Source: an uncultured Oscillospiraceae bacterium (lineage in GTDB: Bacteria > Bacillota > Clostridia > Oscillospirales > Acutalibacteraceae). Taken from it: a DNA stretch of 53,219 nt. Location of the stretch: the NCBI GenBank assembly GCA_948471205.1, contig CAOKRT010000010.1:1-53219 (forward strand), given 5' to 3'. Position numbers and translations under genes: made by a program. Every line of letters begins with the position of its first letter. Position 1 is the stretch's first letter. Below the pieces are notes generated by a model that worked only from the letters and a program-made list of their open reading frames with translations, did not search any database and was not told where the DNA came from. Below, piece by piece: positions 15,645-23,993 of this stretch.

Positions 15645-16415
15645 TTATTTACCCTGTACCTTGTTTTTTTCATAAATGATTCGCAAACCGTCTATCAGAA
15701 GATTTTCATCAACAATAACATCCAGTTTTGTGGTGCTTGCAACAGCCTTGCCAAGTCCGCCGGTTATAACCACGGTAGCCTTTTCTCCCAGTTCCTTTTC
15801 AAATCTGGAAACAAGACCTTCCAGCATAGCCGCCGTTCCGACAACAGAACCGCATTTCATGGCATCCACCGTATTTCTGCCTATAATTCTTGACGGAGCG
15901 GAAATATCAATCTGCGGCAGTTGCGCCGTTCCCTGTGAAAGTGCATTGATAGCCGTTTTTATACCACACATAATTGCGCCGCCGAGATGTGCGCCCGTTT
16001 TGTCTATTACAGACGCTGTGGTTGCCGTACCGAAATCAAAAATGATGGCAGGAAGAGGATATTTATTTATAACCGCAACATCTGTTACCACTATATCCGC
16101 CCCTGTTTCGGCAGGATTATCAAGCCTTATATTCAGCCCTGTTTTTATTCCCGGACCAACCACAAGCGCATCCACTGCGCACACAAGCCTTACACTTTTA
16201 ATAAGGGTTCTTACAAGCGCAGGCACAACGCTTGAAATAATTGCGCCGTCTATTTTTCCTACACCGTTTACCTCCAGAAATGTTTTGATTTTCATTGAAT
16301 ATTCAATTTCAGTTTCATTAACATTTGCCGAAAGTCTTCCTGTGCATATAATTTTTTCTCCGTCTATTACACCTAACACAATATTTGTATTTCCGACATC
16401 CATTGCAAGCAGCAT
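15645..16415 (-). CDS. coaX: Type III pantothenate kinase
   Basis: First step of coenzyme A synthesis, ATP + pantothenate to 4'-phosphopantothenate. The 256-residue ASKHA-fold protein shows LLAMDVGNTNIVLGV at the start, VVGPGIKTGL, ETGADIVV and the adenine/phosphate loop FDFGTATTASV. The type III enzyme is not inhibited by CoA and needs a monovalent cation. A GGGGAG ribosome site precedes the ATG. Its promoter lies immediately beyond the terminator of the phage cluster, so it is transcriptionally separate from that cluster although oriented the same way. Confidence 0.96.
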   Translation of the reverse strand: MLLAMDVGNTNIVLGVIDGEKIICTGRLSANVNETEIEYSMKIKTFLEVNGVGKIDGAIISSVVPALVRTLIKSVRLVCAVDALVVGPGIKTGLNIRLDNPAETGADIVVTDVAVINKYPLPAIIFDFGTATTASVIDKTGAHLGGAIMCGIKTAINALSQGTAQLPQIDISAPSRIIGRNTVDAMKCGSVVGTAAMLEGLVSRFEKELGEKATVVITGGLGKAVASTTKLDVIVDENLLIDGLRIIYEKNKVQGK

Positions 16416-16452
16416 TCTGCATTACTCCCCGCCACAAAATTTATTTCATTAT

Positions 16453-16481
16453 ATTATAGTATAAAATTTTCCTGTTGTAAA
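16453..16481 (-). promoter_or_regulatory. coaX promoter
   Basis: Minus strand: TTTACA (16481-16476), 17 bases, TATAAT (16458-16453). It starts three bases after the upstream terminator arm. Confidence 0.8.
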
Positions 16482-16484
16482 TAA

Positions 16485-16519
16485 AAAGAAAGGGCCGATT
16501 GTAAAATCCGCCCTTCTTT
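16485..16519 (-). terminator. Terminator closing the phage-derived cluster
   Basis: An imperfect 15-bp stem AAAGAA-GGGC-GATT pairing with AATC-GCCC-TTCTTT; read on the minus strand it is followed by TTTTTATTT. It separates the last phage gene from the coaX promoter. Confidence 0.85.
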
Positions 16520-16540
16520 ATTTTTAATAACCTGAAGCAA

Positions 16541-17020
16541 TTATCTGAAAAGTATATAACAATATGTTGCGCCGCTTCTGTTATATTCCACAGCTTCATC
16601 AATATCCGCCGCAATGGAAGGCGAGCTGATTACCAGATTTTTACCTGATATTGCCAGCCCTAAATTTGCCGTTCGTTTGGTGGCAAAGCCAAATCGGTTT
16701 TTATGCAGTTCGCCTTTAAAATCTGTAATACCAGGTGTTGTGGCACCGGCAAAAACAATTGCAAATGCAGGGTCAAATCCACAGCCTGTTTCAATGGTGC
16801 GTGCGGAGGAAGAACCGTTTCCTATATAAAATCCCACATAATGCGGCGTGTTCCATTTACTGCGTTCACTTGCCGAAATGTGCTTAACCGCATCACCGCT
16901 GTGTTCCTTAAATGCATTGTCTATGGTTGTATTGTCGTAATTAAAGTCTTCCCTTTTCGGAATATCTGTGCTTATCCATTTATTTAACGATAAAAAATCT
17001 GTTTTTTGCGCTGAACCCAT
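16541..17020 (-). CDS. Tail fibre-like/receptor-binding phage protein
   Basis: The last gene of the phage-derived cluster, 159 residues. It has an N-terminal collar-like part (KTDFLSLNKW, FNYDNTTIDNAFKEHSGD) and a C-terminal beta-rich, glycine-rich part (YIGNGSSSARTIETGC, SGATYCYILFR) like the tips of short tail fibres. I recognise no sequence family firmly; position after the gpI-like gene and the composition support the call. The start at 17020 follows AAAGGAG by five bases; an ATG six codons upstream would sit on that ribosome site. There is no fibre-assembly chaperone or lysis gene after it. Confidence 0.65.
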   Translation of the reverse strand: MGSAQKTDFLSLNKWISTDIPKREDFNYDNTTIDNAFKEHSGDAVKHISASERSKWNTPHYVGFYIGNGSSSARTIETGCGFDPAFAIVFAGATTPGITDFKGELHKNRFGFATKRTANLGLAISGKNLVISSPSIAADIDEAVEYNRSGATYCYILFR

Positions 17021-17040
17021 ATTTTCTCCTTTAACCAAAT

Positions 17041-17592
17041 TTATTTCATTCCGTCCAGTGTTATAAACGGAACAGAAAAGCTGTCAAGTTCAAACCATCT
17101 AAATGCTGCCTTATCCCACACTGCAAATGTACGACCGATATGATTATCAACAATCACCGTGCAGGGGTTTATATCATGAATCAGCTTTGAAAATGTTTCA
17201 AACTGCAGTCTGTCTTCTGTGCCGCCATAGCGAAAATCCATAATATTGCCGGACATGGAATAAGAGGAAGTGCCGTCTGCTTTCACAACACTGTCAAAGC
17301 GTGATTTTGAATATATGCACGGATTGTCGGACACCGCATCCGTTACAAGTTCCTTTGACAAACTTACGGAATCGGCAGGTTTTTCATTCACCATGCTCAA
17401 AAACATTGCCGTTCCTTCCTTTTCTGCCGTATCAATGAAAATATTTTTCATTATTCCTGCCATCTGATTGTGCACAAGACTTATTCCGGCCGCATACGCT
17501 TTCATTTCCGCTTTCGTTAAAGAGCCGCTGTTTACTGAAAGCCCTGTTTTTTTCATAAGATTTTCAAGTCGGAAAAAAATGTCATTATTCAT
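17041..17592 (-). CDS. Baseplate protein, gpI/YmfQ-like (putative)
   Basis: A 183-residue protein directly after the J-type baseplate gene, the place normally held by gpI/DUF2313-type proteins that help attach fibres in contractile-tailed phages. The N-terminal half is helical (LENLMKKTGLSVNSG; EMKAYAAGISLVHNQ), the C-terminal half beta-rich (PCTVIVDNHIGRTFAVWD). The sequence match to gpI is weak, and the call rests mainly on order and length. The start at 17592 overlaps the previous gene by eight bases and has GAGG eight bases upstream. Confidence 0.55.
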   Translation of the reverse strand: MNNDIFFRLENLMKKTGLSVNSGSLTKAEMKAYAAGISLVHNQMAGIMKNIFIDTAEKEGTAMFLSMVNEKPADSVSLSKELVTDAVSDNPCIYSKSRFDSVVKADGTSSYSMSGNIMDFRYGGTEDRLQFETFSKLIHDINPCTVIVDNHIGRTFAVWDKAAFRWFELDSFSVPFITLDGMK

Positions 17593-18655
17593 GTGTATAA
17601 ACCTCAACCGTATTCAGTTTTAAAAAATTAGTGCTTGCACATGCCACAGAAACCGCATTGGCAGTTCCCAGAAAAACATGAATATATTCCACACCCTCTA
17701 TACCGCTGCAATAAGCGGATATGGCAGATTCACTGTAATTCTTTCCAATTTTTTCACTGCTGCAAAATTCCGTTATGCGTGCTTTCACTTCCTGTTTGAT
17801 TACATTGGAATCATATCCGCTTAATATCTTTGCTTCCGCTGTAACGCTGAACGGCTGTTCCTTTGCCGCAGTAAATTCAAGTGCCGCCCCGCAAAGCACG
17901 GCAAATCCCATCATATCCGTAACCTGCTTTTTAAGATTATCACTTATAGCTCCGCTGTCTGTTTTAAGACACACCTTAACTGTATGGTTTTCTCCGCCGC
18001 TTACAACTGCATCGGATACATTATCCAATGTAAGCAGCATTTCTCTGACAGCGGCAGCCGAAACGGCATTTCTTCTGCTTTTATATGAGCCGAGTATGCG
18101 TTCCCGCAGTGCCTCATCGCTTTCCTCATCACAACCGCCAGAAAATTTTGTTTTGCTTACCGCCGATTCAAGATGCGCAGGCGGATTTACGGCAATCAGT
18201 TTTGCCCCGGCGGAAATATTATATTCGCTTCCTGTTTTTAAAGCCGAAACCTGCACTGCCGCAGAAAGCACATCTGCAGCTATGCTAACTGCATTTGTTG
18301 TTGAAAACTGAATAAACGGTTTCTCTGAAACAGAAAATACCGTTCCTGTCGGAATGGTAACCGCCGTTCCCAAACTGTTTTCTGTTCTGCTGACAGTAAT
18401 GCTGCCTGCAGCAAACGCAGGGCTTTTTCTTTTGATTTTTCTGAGCGCCGCATGACGGTCAAGATACGCACCGACTGCCGTCTGCGGAAAACTTTGCTTC
18501 ATAATAAAATCCCCGTACACGGAAACAGCATAAATTTCCGATGCCACAGCCTTAAATCTTGTTTCCAGGTCGGAAAGATTTTTAACAGGCTCTCCTTTTT
18601 CCTTGCAAAAAGCCGTTTTCATAGAATCAAGTATTTCATTGTATGTTAAACGCAT
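17585..18655 (-). CDS. Baseplate J-like protein (gpJ/XkdT family)
   Basis: A 356-residue baseplate wedge protein. Typical of the family are the N-terminal LTYNEILDSMK, the segment AVGAYLDRHAALRKIKRK (equivalent to GxxLDxxAxxxGxxRxxA) and then VTIPTGTVFS before a run of beta-sandwich repeats; ESDEALRERIL marks the central domain. In P2, PBSX and related contractile systems this protein forms the wedges around the hub. It overlaps the genes on both sides. No frameshift or internal stop is present, which argues against simple decay. Confidence 0.85.
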   Translation of the reverse strand: MRLTYNEILDSMKTAFCKEKGEPVKNLSDLETRFKAVASEIYAVSVYGDFIMKQSFPQTAVGAYLDRHAALRKIKRKSPAFAAGSITVSRTENSLGTAVTIPTGTVFSVSEKPFIQFSTTNAVSIAADVLSAAVQVSALKTGSEYNISAGAKLIAVNPPAHLESAVSKTKFSGGCDEESDEALRERILGSYKSRRNAVSAAAVREMLLTLDNVSDAVVSGGENHTVKVCLKTDSGAISDNLKKQVTDMMGFAVLCGAALEFTAAKEQPFSVTAEAKILSGYDSNVIKQEVKARITEFCSSEKIGKNYSESAISAYCSGIEGVEYIHVFLGTANAVSVACASTNFLKLNTVEVYTHE

Positions 18656-18954
18656 CTGTCAACAGACACCTCCCTTTCCGAATCATTGATAATCACTGTA
18701 AATTCAAATACATTCTGCTTTTGTTCAACGGATTTTATGTATACGCCGCCAATTCCATGCAACGCCTGATTTGCAAATGCAAAAGCATAATCCGCTGTAC
18801 TGAATGCCTGTGTGCCATAATTTTTATCAGGATAAAAACTTCCCCGTTCTGTTTTTAAAAGCATGGCAATGCTTGGCAAAAGTGTTTCCTGCTCTGTTTC
18901 CTTCGGTAACATTTCATCGTTAACACAGCCGATGCTGTCAGATTTTTCCGTCAT
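18646..18954 (-). CDS. gp25/XkdS-like baseplate wedge protein
   Basis: A 102-residue protein between the spike and J genes, the standard place of the gpW/gp25 (DUF2634) wedge subunit. The signature-like part is LLKTERGSFYPDKNYGTQ followed by alternating strands and VIINDSEREVSVDRCV. The ATG overlaps the stop of the spike gene (ATGA), with AAGGGAAGG as ribosome site. In contractile phages this subunit joins sheath and baseplate, which makes the absence of a sheath gene here notable. Confidence 0.68.
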   Translation of the reverse strand: MTEKSDSIGCVNDEMLPKETEQETLLPSIAMLLKTERGSFYPDKNYGTQAFSTADYAFAFANQALHGIGGVYIKSVEQKQNVFEFTVIINDSEREVSVDRCV

Positions 18955-19322
18955 AAAATAACCTTCCCTTCGGTATCTTTTATTTCTCCCTTAACGGTAA
19001 ACACAATGCCGTTTATCTCTACATTTCCGTTATTTTTTAATACAATTTTTGCACCGCCTGCCGATGTAACGGAAATTTCGCCCGCATTCAGATTGTCATT
19101 TTTCATTTTCGTTCCTGCACCGGCAGCTCCGTTTGCACTGTTTATTATAAGTATTTCTTCCCCGTCAGGTGCGTATGCCGAATAGCCGTACGGTGCGTAA
19201 TTCTGCACTTCTTCACTTTGCACGGTTGATACTGTTTTAAGCACGGAATTTCCGCCGATTGAAACAGTGCCGGATTCTGCTGCTGTTTGCTGTACATTTG
19301 CAAACCTTCTGCTAAGCCACAT
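18951..19322 (-). CDS. Baseplate spike protein (gpV/Mu gp45-like)
   Basis: A 123-residue protein with a short OB-like N-terminal region (QNYAPYGYSAYAPDGEEILI) and a repetitive beta-strand C-terminal part (GEISVTSAGGAKIVLKNNGN; VEINGIVFTVKGEI). That is the layout of the trimeric membrane-piercing spikes of Mu and P2. No PAAR or His-based iron-binding tip (HxH) is visible. It overlaps the hub gene by 11 bases and the wedge gene by four. The call combines order, size and strand pattern. Confidence 0.68.
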   Translation of the reverse strand: MWLSRRFANVQQTAAESGTVSIGGNSVLKTVSTVQSEEVQNYAPYGYSAYAPDGEEILIINSANGAAGAGTKMKNDNLNAGEISVTSAGGAKIVLKNNGNVEINGIVFTVKGEIKDTEGKVIL

Positions 19323-20259
19323 AATTTATCAACTCCCCGTTCAGCTTCTTTTTCAAAACAACAGCGGTTTTTTCGCCGCTGCGGTTTTTGCTTTTAACAA
19401 TTTCGCTTACATAAAAATCTTCATTTATTTCAAACATTTTGAATGCCGCCGCAACTCTGTCAAATATTCTGAAATCGCAGTCTCCTGCAAATTCCGCACA
19501 AACGGAATAGTAATTATCAAGTGCACTGTTCATTTTCTGCTGTACAATCATTTCGCGCTGACCGAGCGTGGCTGAGGAAAGATTGAAAAGACGTTTTCTT
19601 TGAATACCCATTCGGCAGGCAAGTTCACTTTTAAGGTGATAAGAATAATTGTCTGCCGAATTTATTTTGTAATCAATATCGCTGATCAGCACGCCCCTGT
19701 TTATGATATAGGATAAAGAAAGAATCCTGTAATCATCAAGCCTTTTTATCTCTTTACTTTGCTCATATATCCTCAGTTCGTTATCAGGCGTTGCATAAAC
19801 AGGGGCTTTGCACTGTGCAGAAATATAATCATTTATTGCGCCGTAACAGCTTGTCCCCTTTGAAACAAGATAACTGTGTTCCGAATAAATTTCCGGCAAA
19901 CAGCATTCAAAACCCAGTTCCTTTGCATTTGAAAACCAAATCTGTCTTGAAGACGGGTTGCTGTATCGGCACGGCACAGCCTCATTATCAACCAGCAGTG
20001 CGGCACTGCTTCTGGCATAAATGTAACAGTTTATTCCGTTTTTACTGAATTCTGTTTTCTGCTTATCACAAAAGCCGTTGAATACAAGCCTTTCATCACA
20101 GTATGCTTTAACAATGCATATTTCGCCGATACTGCTTTGGCTGATAAAATTAAGCCGCAGCCCGTCACAGGGTGCCTGCGCATCACTGACCAGTTCATAG
20201 GATACAATTTCGTCTGCCGCCGCAGGATTGCCGTTTACATCAAATAATTCAAATTTCAT
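19312..20259 (-). CDS. Tail hub / late-control D-like protein (XkdQ/Mu gp44 type)
   Basis: A 315-residue beta-rich protein beginning MKFELFDVNG and containing YIYARSSAALLVDNEAVPC, reminiscent of the hub-domain motif (ArsxxxLLxxxA) of gpD-like proteins, then IYSEHSYLVSKGTSCYGAI and a long C-terminal beta region. In contractile systems it forms the trimeric hub between tube and spike. The ATG overlaps the LysM gene stop (ATGA). Sequence-level recognition is moderate; the order LysM-hub-spike-wedge-J strengthens it. Confidence 0.75.
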   Translation of the reverse strand: MKFELFDVNGNPAAADEIVSYELVSDAQAPCDGLRLNFISQSSIGEICIVKAYCDERLVFNGFCDKQKTEFSKNGINCYIYARSSAALLVDNEAVPCRYSNPSSRQIWFSNAKELGFECCLPEIYSEHSYLVSKGTSCYGAINDYISAQCKAPVYATPDNELRIYEQSKEIKRLDDYRILSLSYIINRGVLISDIDYKINSADNYSYHLKSELACRMGIQRKRLFNLSSATLGQREMIVQQKMNSALDNYYSVCAEFAGDCDFRIFDRVAAAFKMFEINEDFYVSEIVKSKNRSGEKTAVVLKKKLNGELINYVA

Positions 20260-20765
20260 TCCAGCACCACCCTGTCACCGCTTTTAACACAAAACGGATT
20301 TTCAAAATGATTTATCTGCATAAGTTTTTCAATAGGGACACTGCATCTGAAAGATATATCAAACATATTTTCATTTTCCTGTGCATATGTAAAACCGAAA
20401 TTATATTCGCCGTTTTTTACACCCTGTGCTTCAATAAAAGAAACCGAATAGGAAATACAGTTTTTCTTTGCGTCATCCCTGAGTTCCAATAAGGAAAGAA
20501 ATGCATAATAACAGCTTCCGTCCGGCAGAAAAAGCCAGCCCGGCGTACCTCTGCTGCGAAGAATTTTCAGCCGCTGTGCGCTTATACTTCGTTCACTGCC
20601 CCAAAAACTGCCCTCACAGCAAATTTTTGCGGCATTGTGTGACATATTGAAAACCACACCTGCGCCCCATAATACCGGCTTCTCATTTATGTTTTCGGAA
20701 AGTTCTGTTTTTACAACAGCAGGATTTGAAGGAAATTCAAAATCCTTATATTTCATTTTAATCAT
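20256..20765 (-). CDS. LysM-containing hub adaptor (XkdP-like)
   Basis: A 169-residue protein. The last 45 residues read as a LysM fold (ENMFDISFRCSVPIEKLMQI...NHFENPFCVKSGDRVVL), and the first 110 residues are a beta-rich domain with GTPGWLFLPDGS. In PBSX-like elements a LysM protein (XkdP) sits directly before the hub gene and links hub to tail tube or tape measure. Here the gene upstream is a 36-residue ORF, not a tape measure. The start codon overlaps the stop of that small ORF. An ATG three codons later (20756) is possible. Confidence 0.72.
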   Translation of the reverse strand: MIKMKYKDFEFPSNPAVVKTELSENINEKPVLWGAGVVFNMSHNAAKICCEGSFWGSERSISAQRLKILRSRGTPGWLFLPDGSCYYAFLSLLELRDDAKKNCISYSVSFIEAQGVKNGEYNFGFTYAQENENMFDISFRCSVPIEKLMQINHFENPFCVKSGDRVVLE

Positions 20766-20872
20766 CCGCCTTCATCCTCCCCGAATCCACTATCGAACCT
20801 TTTAGAATCAAGGCGTATATATTCCGAAATTTCTTTCATTTCATCATAACTTTTTTCATTATCCGTTTTCAT
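20762..20872 (-). CDS. 36-residue phage-cluster microprotein
   Basis: A short open frame beginning MKTDNEKSYDEMKEISEYIR and ending with an acidic, glycine-rich tail. It has AGGGGTG just upstream of the ATG, its start overlaps the end of the preceding gene by 14 bases, and its TGA overlaps the ATG of the LysM gene (ATGA). These junctions match the overlap style of the rest of the operon, which is the main support. It sits exactly where sheath, tube, chaperone and tape-measure genes would normally be. No family recognised. Confidence 0.6.
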   Translation of the reverse strand: MKTDNEKSYDEMKEISEYIRLDSKRFDSGFGEDEGG

Positions 20873-21272
20873 CACCCCTGAAGCTTATTTCATTATTAAA
20901 TTTAAAAACGGCCCTCATTACATAACATTCCGATACCGTGTCTGCTTTTATTTCCGAAATACTTATGGATACAATATTGAAATCAGCCGTATTCCTGCAA
21001 ATTCTGAACACAAACTGCTCCGGCACGGTTTTGTCGTTTGAAAACGGAACAAAAATATCTGCAAACACGCTGAACGTACCGCTCTTCACATCACTTCCCA
21101 GCGAACTGTCGTCAACATCAATGCTTTTTATTCCGGCAGCAATTACAGGCTGTTTAAGCACAGTGGGCTTAACTGCTCCGGGAAAGGCCCTGGTTATCTG
21201 CACAGAGGCAAAAAAACGGTCATCCAGAATTCTGCCCAGAAATTCAGCAAGAATCTTTTCAGCTTGCATCAT
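20859..21272 (-). CDS. Phage connector/tail-completion protein (putative)
   Basis: A 137-residue protein with an N-terminal helix (AEKILAEFLGRILDDRFF) followed by beta strands; the overall shape fits tail-terminator or tail-completion proteins (gpU type) that cap the top of a tail, but no sequence motif proves it. It lies after two connector-sized genes and before the LysM protein. The start is one of two adjacent ATGs at 21272 and 21269, after GGGAAG, and overlaps the previous gene by 14 bases. It does not look like a tail tube protein. Confidence 0.6.
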   Translation of the reverse strand: MMQAEKILAEFLGRILDDRFFASVQITRAFPGAVKPTVLKQPVIAAGIKSIDVDDSSLGSDVKSGTFSVFADIFVPFSNDKTVPEQFVFRICRNTADFNIVSISISEIKADTVSECYVMRAVFKFNNEISFRGDENG

Positions 21273-21612
21273 TTTCTTCCCACACCTTTCTTAAAACGCC
21301 TGTATAATAGAGTATTTGATTTCCCGTTTTAACCGAATCTCTTTTGCGAAACAGATATTTATTTCCGTCTGCATAAACAACCGCACTGTCGGACAACGCA
21401 AGAATATTATGATCAAACGGACCGATATAGGTATAATAATCCGTACTCACCCTGCCGATTTCCGTTTCCTTTAATTCAAAATCAGATTTATTGTTTTTCC
21501 ATCTTGGCTGAATCACTGCAAAAAACGGAGGCGATATCCAGTTTCCGTCTTTAAAAAAAATCTTTTCTCCTGTTTTTTCCAGACCGTATTTGATCTTATA
21601 TGCCCTGTTCAT
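21259..21612 (-). CDS. Head-tail connector-like protein (putative)
   Basis: A 117-residue, mainly beta-strand protein with many aromatic residues (ISPPFFAVIQPRWKNNK; YYTYIGPFDHNIL). Its size and place, immediately after the gene that follows the capsid gene, suit a head-closure/connector subunit. The ATG follows the previous stop without any gap. I do not recognise a family. The reading frame is fully open and the overlap with the next gene is conserved in style, so I take it as a real coding gene. Confidence 0.6.
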   Translation of the reverse strand: MNRAYKIKYGLEKTGEKIFFKDGNWISPPFFAVIQPRWKNNKSDFELKETEIGRVSTDYYTYIGPFDHNILALSDSAVVYADGNKYLFRKRDSVKTGNQILYYTGVLRKVWEENDAS

Positions 21613-21990
21613 TCAAACACCTAAAAAAGCAAAGCAGTTGTTCAAATCCGCCTGTGCCTCAGGCTTCATAAGCTTTCTGACATTTTCCGCCGCAAAAGAC
21701 AGGCAGTTTTCAGCGCTTTCCTGCAAATTGAATTCCTGTTTAAAAGAAACATCGCCGGCTGTGAATGATGTAATATTGTCTGAACTGTCTGCACTGCAGC
21801 ATATTGCCTTATATGCCAATGCCGCGGCATATTGAATTACTCTGGGGTCATTTTCATTTACATCCTCTTTTATTGAATCGGCAGCAGACAATACTGCCGC
21901 TGAAATAAGCGAAGAATATCTTTCTGTTTCGCTGTCTGAAAACCCTCCCATCAGCGCAACGCTTTGTTTAACAAGCGCTGTATCTATCAT
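21613..21990 (-). CDS. Head-tail adaptor-like protein (putative)
   Basis: A 125-residue, mostly helical protein (SETERYSSLISAAVLSAADS; DPRVIQYAAALAYKAICC) located directly after the major capsid gene. Helical proteins of 100-130 residues in this place are usually the first head-tail adaptor (gp6/gp15-like), binding the portal ring. A ribosome site resembling GGGAAG lies about ten bases before the ATG. Function is inferred from position and predicted helical content. Confidence 0.62.
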   Translation of the reverse strand: MIDTALVKQSVALMGGFSDSETERYSSLISAAVLSAADSIKEDVNENDPRVIQYAAALAYKAICCSADSSDNITSFTAGDVSFKQEFNLQESAENCLSFAAENVRKLMKPEAQADLNNCFAFLGV

Positions 21991-22025
21991 AGCTTCACTT
22001 CCCTTCCGTTACCAAATATACATTC

Positions 22026-23012
22026 TTAGTATTTCAAAATTTTAACCGCATCACTGAATATAGTTGAAAAACCTGTGATGGTTGTAATTGCCGCACGTTC
22101 AAGCTGGCGGTCAATCAACTTGTCAAATTCTGTTAAAACACCGCCTGCCTGAACCTTTTCAAGCGCCGCGCTGTTGTCAAGGGCTATAACAGATTTTTCC
22201 TCCATTCCGTTAATTTTAAGCACTTCCGCACCGAACGGAGTAATCATTCTGCCGGTACCGTGAAAGCTCTGTCCCGCATAGGAATCCTTAAATTCGGAAA
22301 CACCCAGCATGTCTGCAAGAGCAGCAGGTGCAGCAAGAAAAGTAGTTGCGCTGTAAGGAGAAAGTGCATCCCATACTTTTACAAGATCGGCATAATTAAC
22401 GGCTGTGCCCGAGCCTGCAATTTCTTCAGGAGATGATGCAATGATAACATCAATAGCATCTTTAAGCTGTGTTCTTGCAATATACGCACCAATCTGTTTG
22501 AGTGTAACGGTAAACAAATCCAGTTTCTGAAATTTGATTGCTTCATAGGATGCAACCAGCATTCTTCCTCGTTTTTTAAGTGTTGTAAGCTTTTCTTTTG
22601 CTTTAATGTTTGTTTCCGGAATCGCATCTCCCTCCTGCACAACGGCAAGCTCCTTTTCCGCTTCGGAAGGTACACTTTCTATTGCACGGTAATCCAGTGA
22701 ATCTATATTTGTTGTTGCCGCAATAATTTTCGGAAGAATATCCTGTTCTTCAAGACCCTGCTGAACAGCACGGGAAATATATTCCGGAAAAAGGGCCGCA
22801 GAATCTGTTGTTTTAAAAAATTTTGAAACCGTATCCGAGCCCAGCCCCGAAACCTTAATATCAAATCTTTTAAGCTGGCGCTGATAGGCATCCAGACCTT
22901 CATAATCTGTGCCTACATAGTTTTCGGACGGATCCAGTTCTTCAAGTGACGCTGTAAATCCTTTTGAAGTTGTATAAAGTCCTTTTTCAAGTTTAATATT
23001 ATCAAATGCCAT
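22026..23012 (-). CDS. Major capsid protein (HK97 fold)
   Basis: A 328-residue coat protein. The C-terminal half shows typical HK97-fold features: a helix-rich region (ARTQLKDAIDVIIASSPEEI), a capsid-like ALSPYSATTFLAAPAAL spine, FGAEVLKINGMEEKSVIALD, and an end in a strand-rich domain. The N-terminal 60 residues could be the E-loop/N-arm. It follows the protease/scaffold gene with AAGGAG before the ATG. An intact capsid gene of normal length supports particle formation. Confidence 0.85.
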   Translation of the reverse strand: MAFDNIKLEKGLYTTSKGFTASLEELDPSENYVGTDYEGLDAYQRQLKRFDIKVSGLGSDTVSKFFKTTDSAALFPEYISRAVQQGLEEQDILPKIIAATTNIDSLDYRAIESVPSEAEKELAVVQEGDAIPETNIKAKEKLTTLKKRGRMLVASYEAIKFQKLDLFTVTLKQIGAYIARTQLKDAIDVIIASSPEEIAGSGTAVNYADLVKVWDALSPYSATTFLAAPAALADMLGVSEFKDSYAGQSFHGTGRMITPFGAEVLKINGMEEKSVIALDNSAALEKVQAGGVLTEFDKLIDRQLERAAITTITGFSTIFSDAVKILKY

Positions 23013-23024
23013 TTTTATTTCTCC

Positions 23025-23993
23025 TTATATTTTGAATTCATGAAAATTATTCTTCTGTCTGTTTTTGATTCCTGCAAGCTGAGGCGCAGGCATATTTTCA
23101 GTCGCCTGCTGTTTTTCGAAAGCAGATTTAAAAGCCAAAAGCTCTTTTGCAGTCATAACTGCCGCAACACCGCCGAACACTTTTAAATCCATTTTCGGAA
23201 CTGCCTTTGCACAAAGTGATACAAGGTCTTTTACAAGATTTTTCTTATATTCCTCGCCCAATGCCGCAAGTTCCTCTTTTTCTTCAATATAAGAGCGTAT
23301 CTCCTTTGCCTCTTTATTTGAAAGCGTTACCGCACTTTCATCTGTTTCAAGAAATTTTTTAATATCCTGCATATTAAAATTCCCTCTTTCTTTATTAAAT
23401 GATTTTGTAACACCGGCATCACGCTGAGCAGGCACAGCAACAAAACTCCATTCATATGCATCTGCCGCATTGCTTAAAATGCAAAAACAAATTTTCCCGC
23501 CGTATTCTCTTCCGCTGATATGACTGCATTCCCCGCTTTTTCTGCTTTTTCCGCATATGGAACAAACAGAAGACTGCATGGAACACGAAACGGAAACCTC
23601 TTTTTTTATACCTGCGTCTATATCGGTAATAAATGCTTTATTTTCATCGCTTCTTACCATATATGCCTTTGCCCTGAGTGCATAATAATCTTCGCCGTCT
23701 GCTGTTTTTCTTCCTTCGATTTTCTCAACCCACGTATCAAAAATACGTGCCGTCTGGTCGGATGATTTCATGGAATGATCCTTTATGCCCGTTTTTCCCA
23801 GAAACAGCGTTGCAAGCTCATGCAGGGCGCTGACGGCAAATTTTTCATAATCCCGGTCCACATCATTGCCGCATAAGGTAAGATTGAAGATATAAAGTTC
23901 ATCTTCTGAAAATTCTTTTCTTGTATACTGCCTTATTTTTTCATAATCACTGCTTGCCGGCACACAGCATTTTTCTATATACCCGTCCTTCAC
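23025..23993 (-). CDS. Prohead protease fused to a scaffold-like tail
   Basis: A 322-residue protein. The N-terminal 200 residues look like a prohead serine protease: candidate catalytic His in GIKDHSMKSSDQTAR and Ser in KKEVSVSCSM. After the Ser there is a Cys-rich insert, C-S-I-C-G-K followed by GECSH, which could bind zinc. The second half, from about residue 205 (MQDIKKFLETDESAV), is helical and acidic, like a scaffold that is removed on maturation. The ATG overlaps the portal stop (ATGA). An internal start near 205 could yield scaffold alone, as in some phages. Confidence 0.75.
   Translation of the reverse strand: MKDGYIEKCCVPASSDYEKIRQYTRKEFSEDELYIFNLTLCGNDVDRDYEKFAVSALHELATLFLGKTGIKDHSMKSSDQTARIFDTWVEKIEGRKTADGEDYYALRAKAYMVRSDENKAFITDIDAGIKKEVSVSCSMQSSVCSICGKSRKSGECSHISGREYGGKICFCILSNAADAYEWSFVAVPAQRDAGVTKSFNKERGNFNMQDIKKFLETDESAVTLSNKEAKEIRSYIEEKEELAALGEEYKKNLVKDLVSLCAKAVPKMDLKVFGGVAAVMTAKELLAFKSAFEKQQATENMPAPQLAGIKNRQKNNFHEFKI

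Noticed and set aside
15676-16464. A 262-residue plus-strand frame opposite coaX
   Set aside because: It mirrors coaX codon structure; coaX has all kinase motifs, a ribosome site and a promoter, while this frame has none.
20859-21272. 137-residue product as the missing tail tube protein
   Set aside because: Size would fit, but it has an N-terminal helix and no tube-like beta-hairpin motif that I can recognise; it fits a terminator/completion protein better. Structure prediction could still change this.
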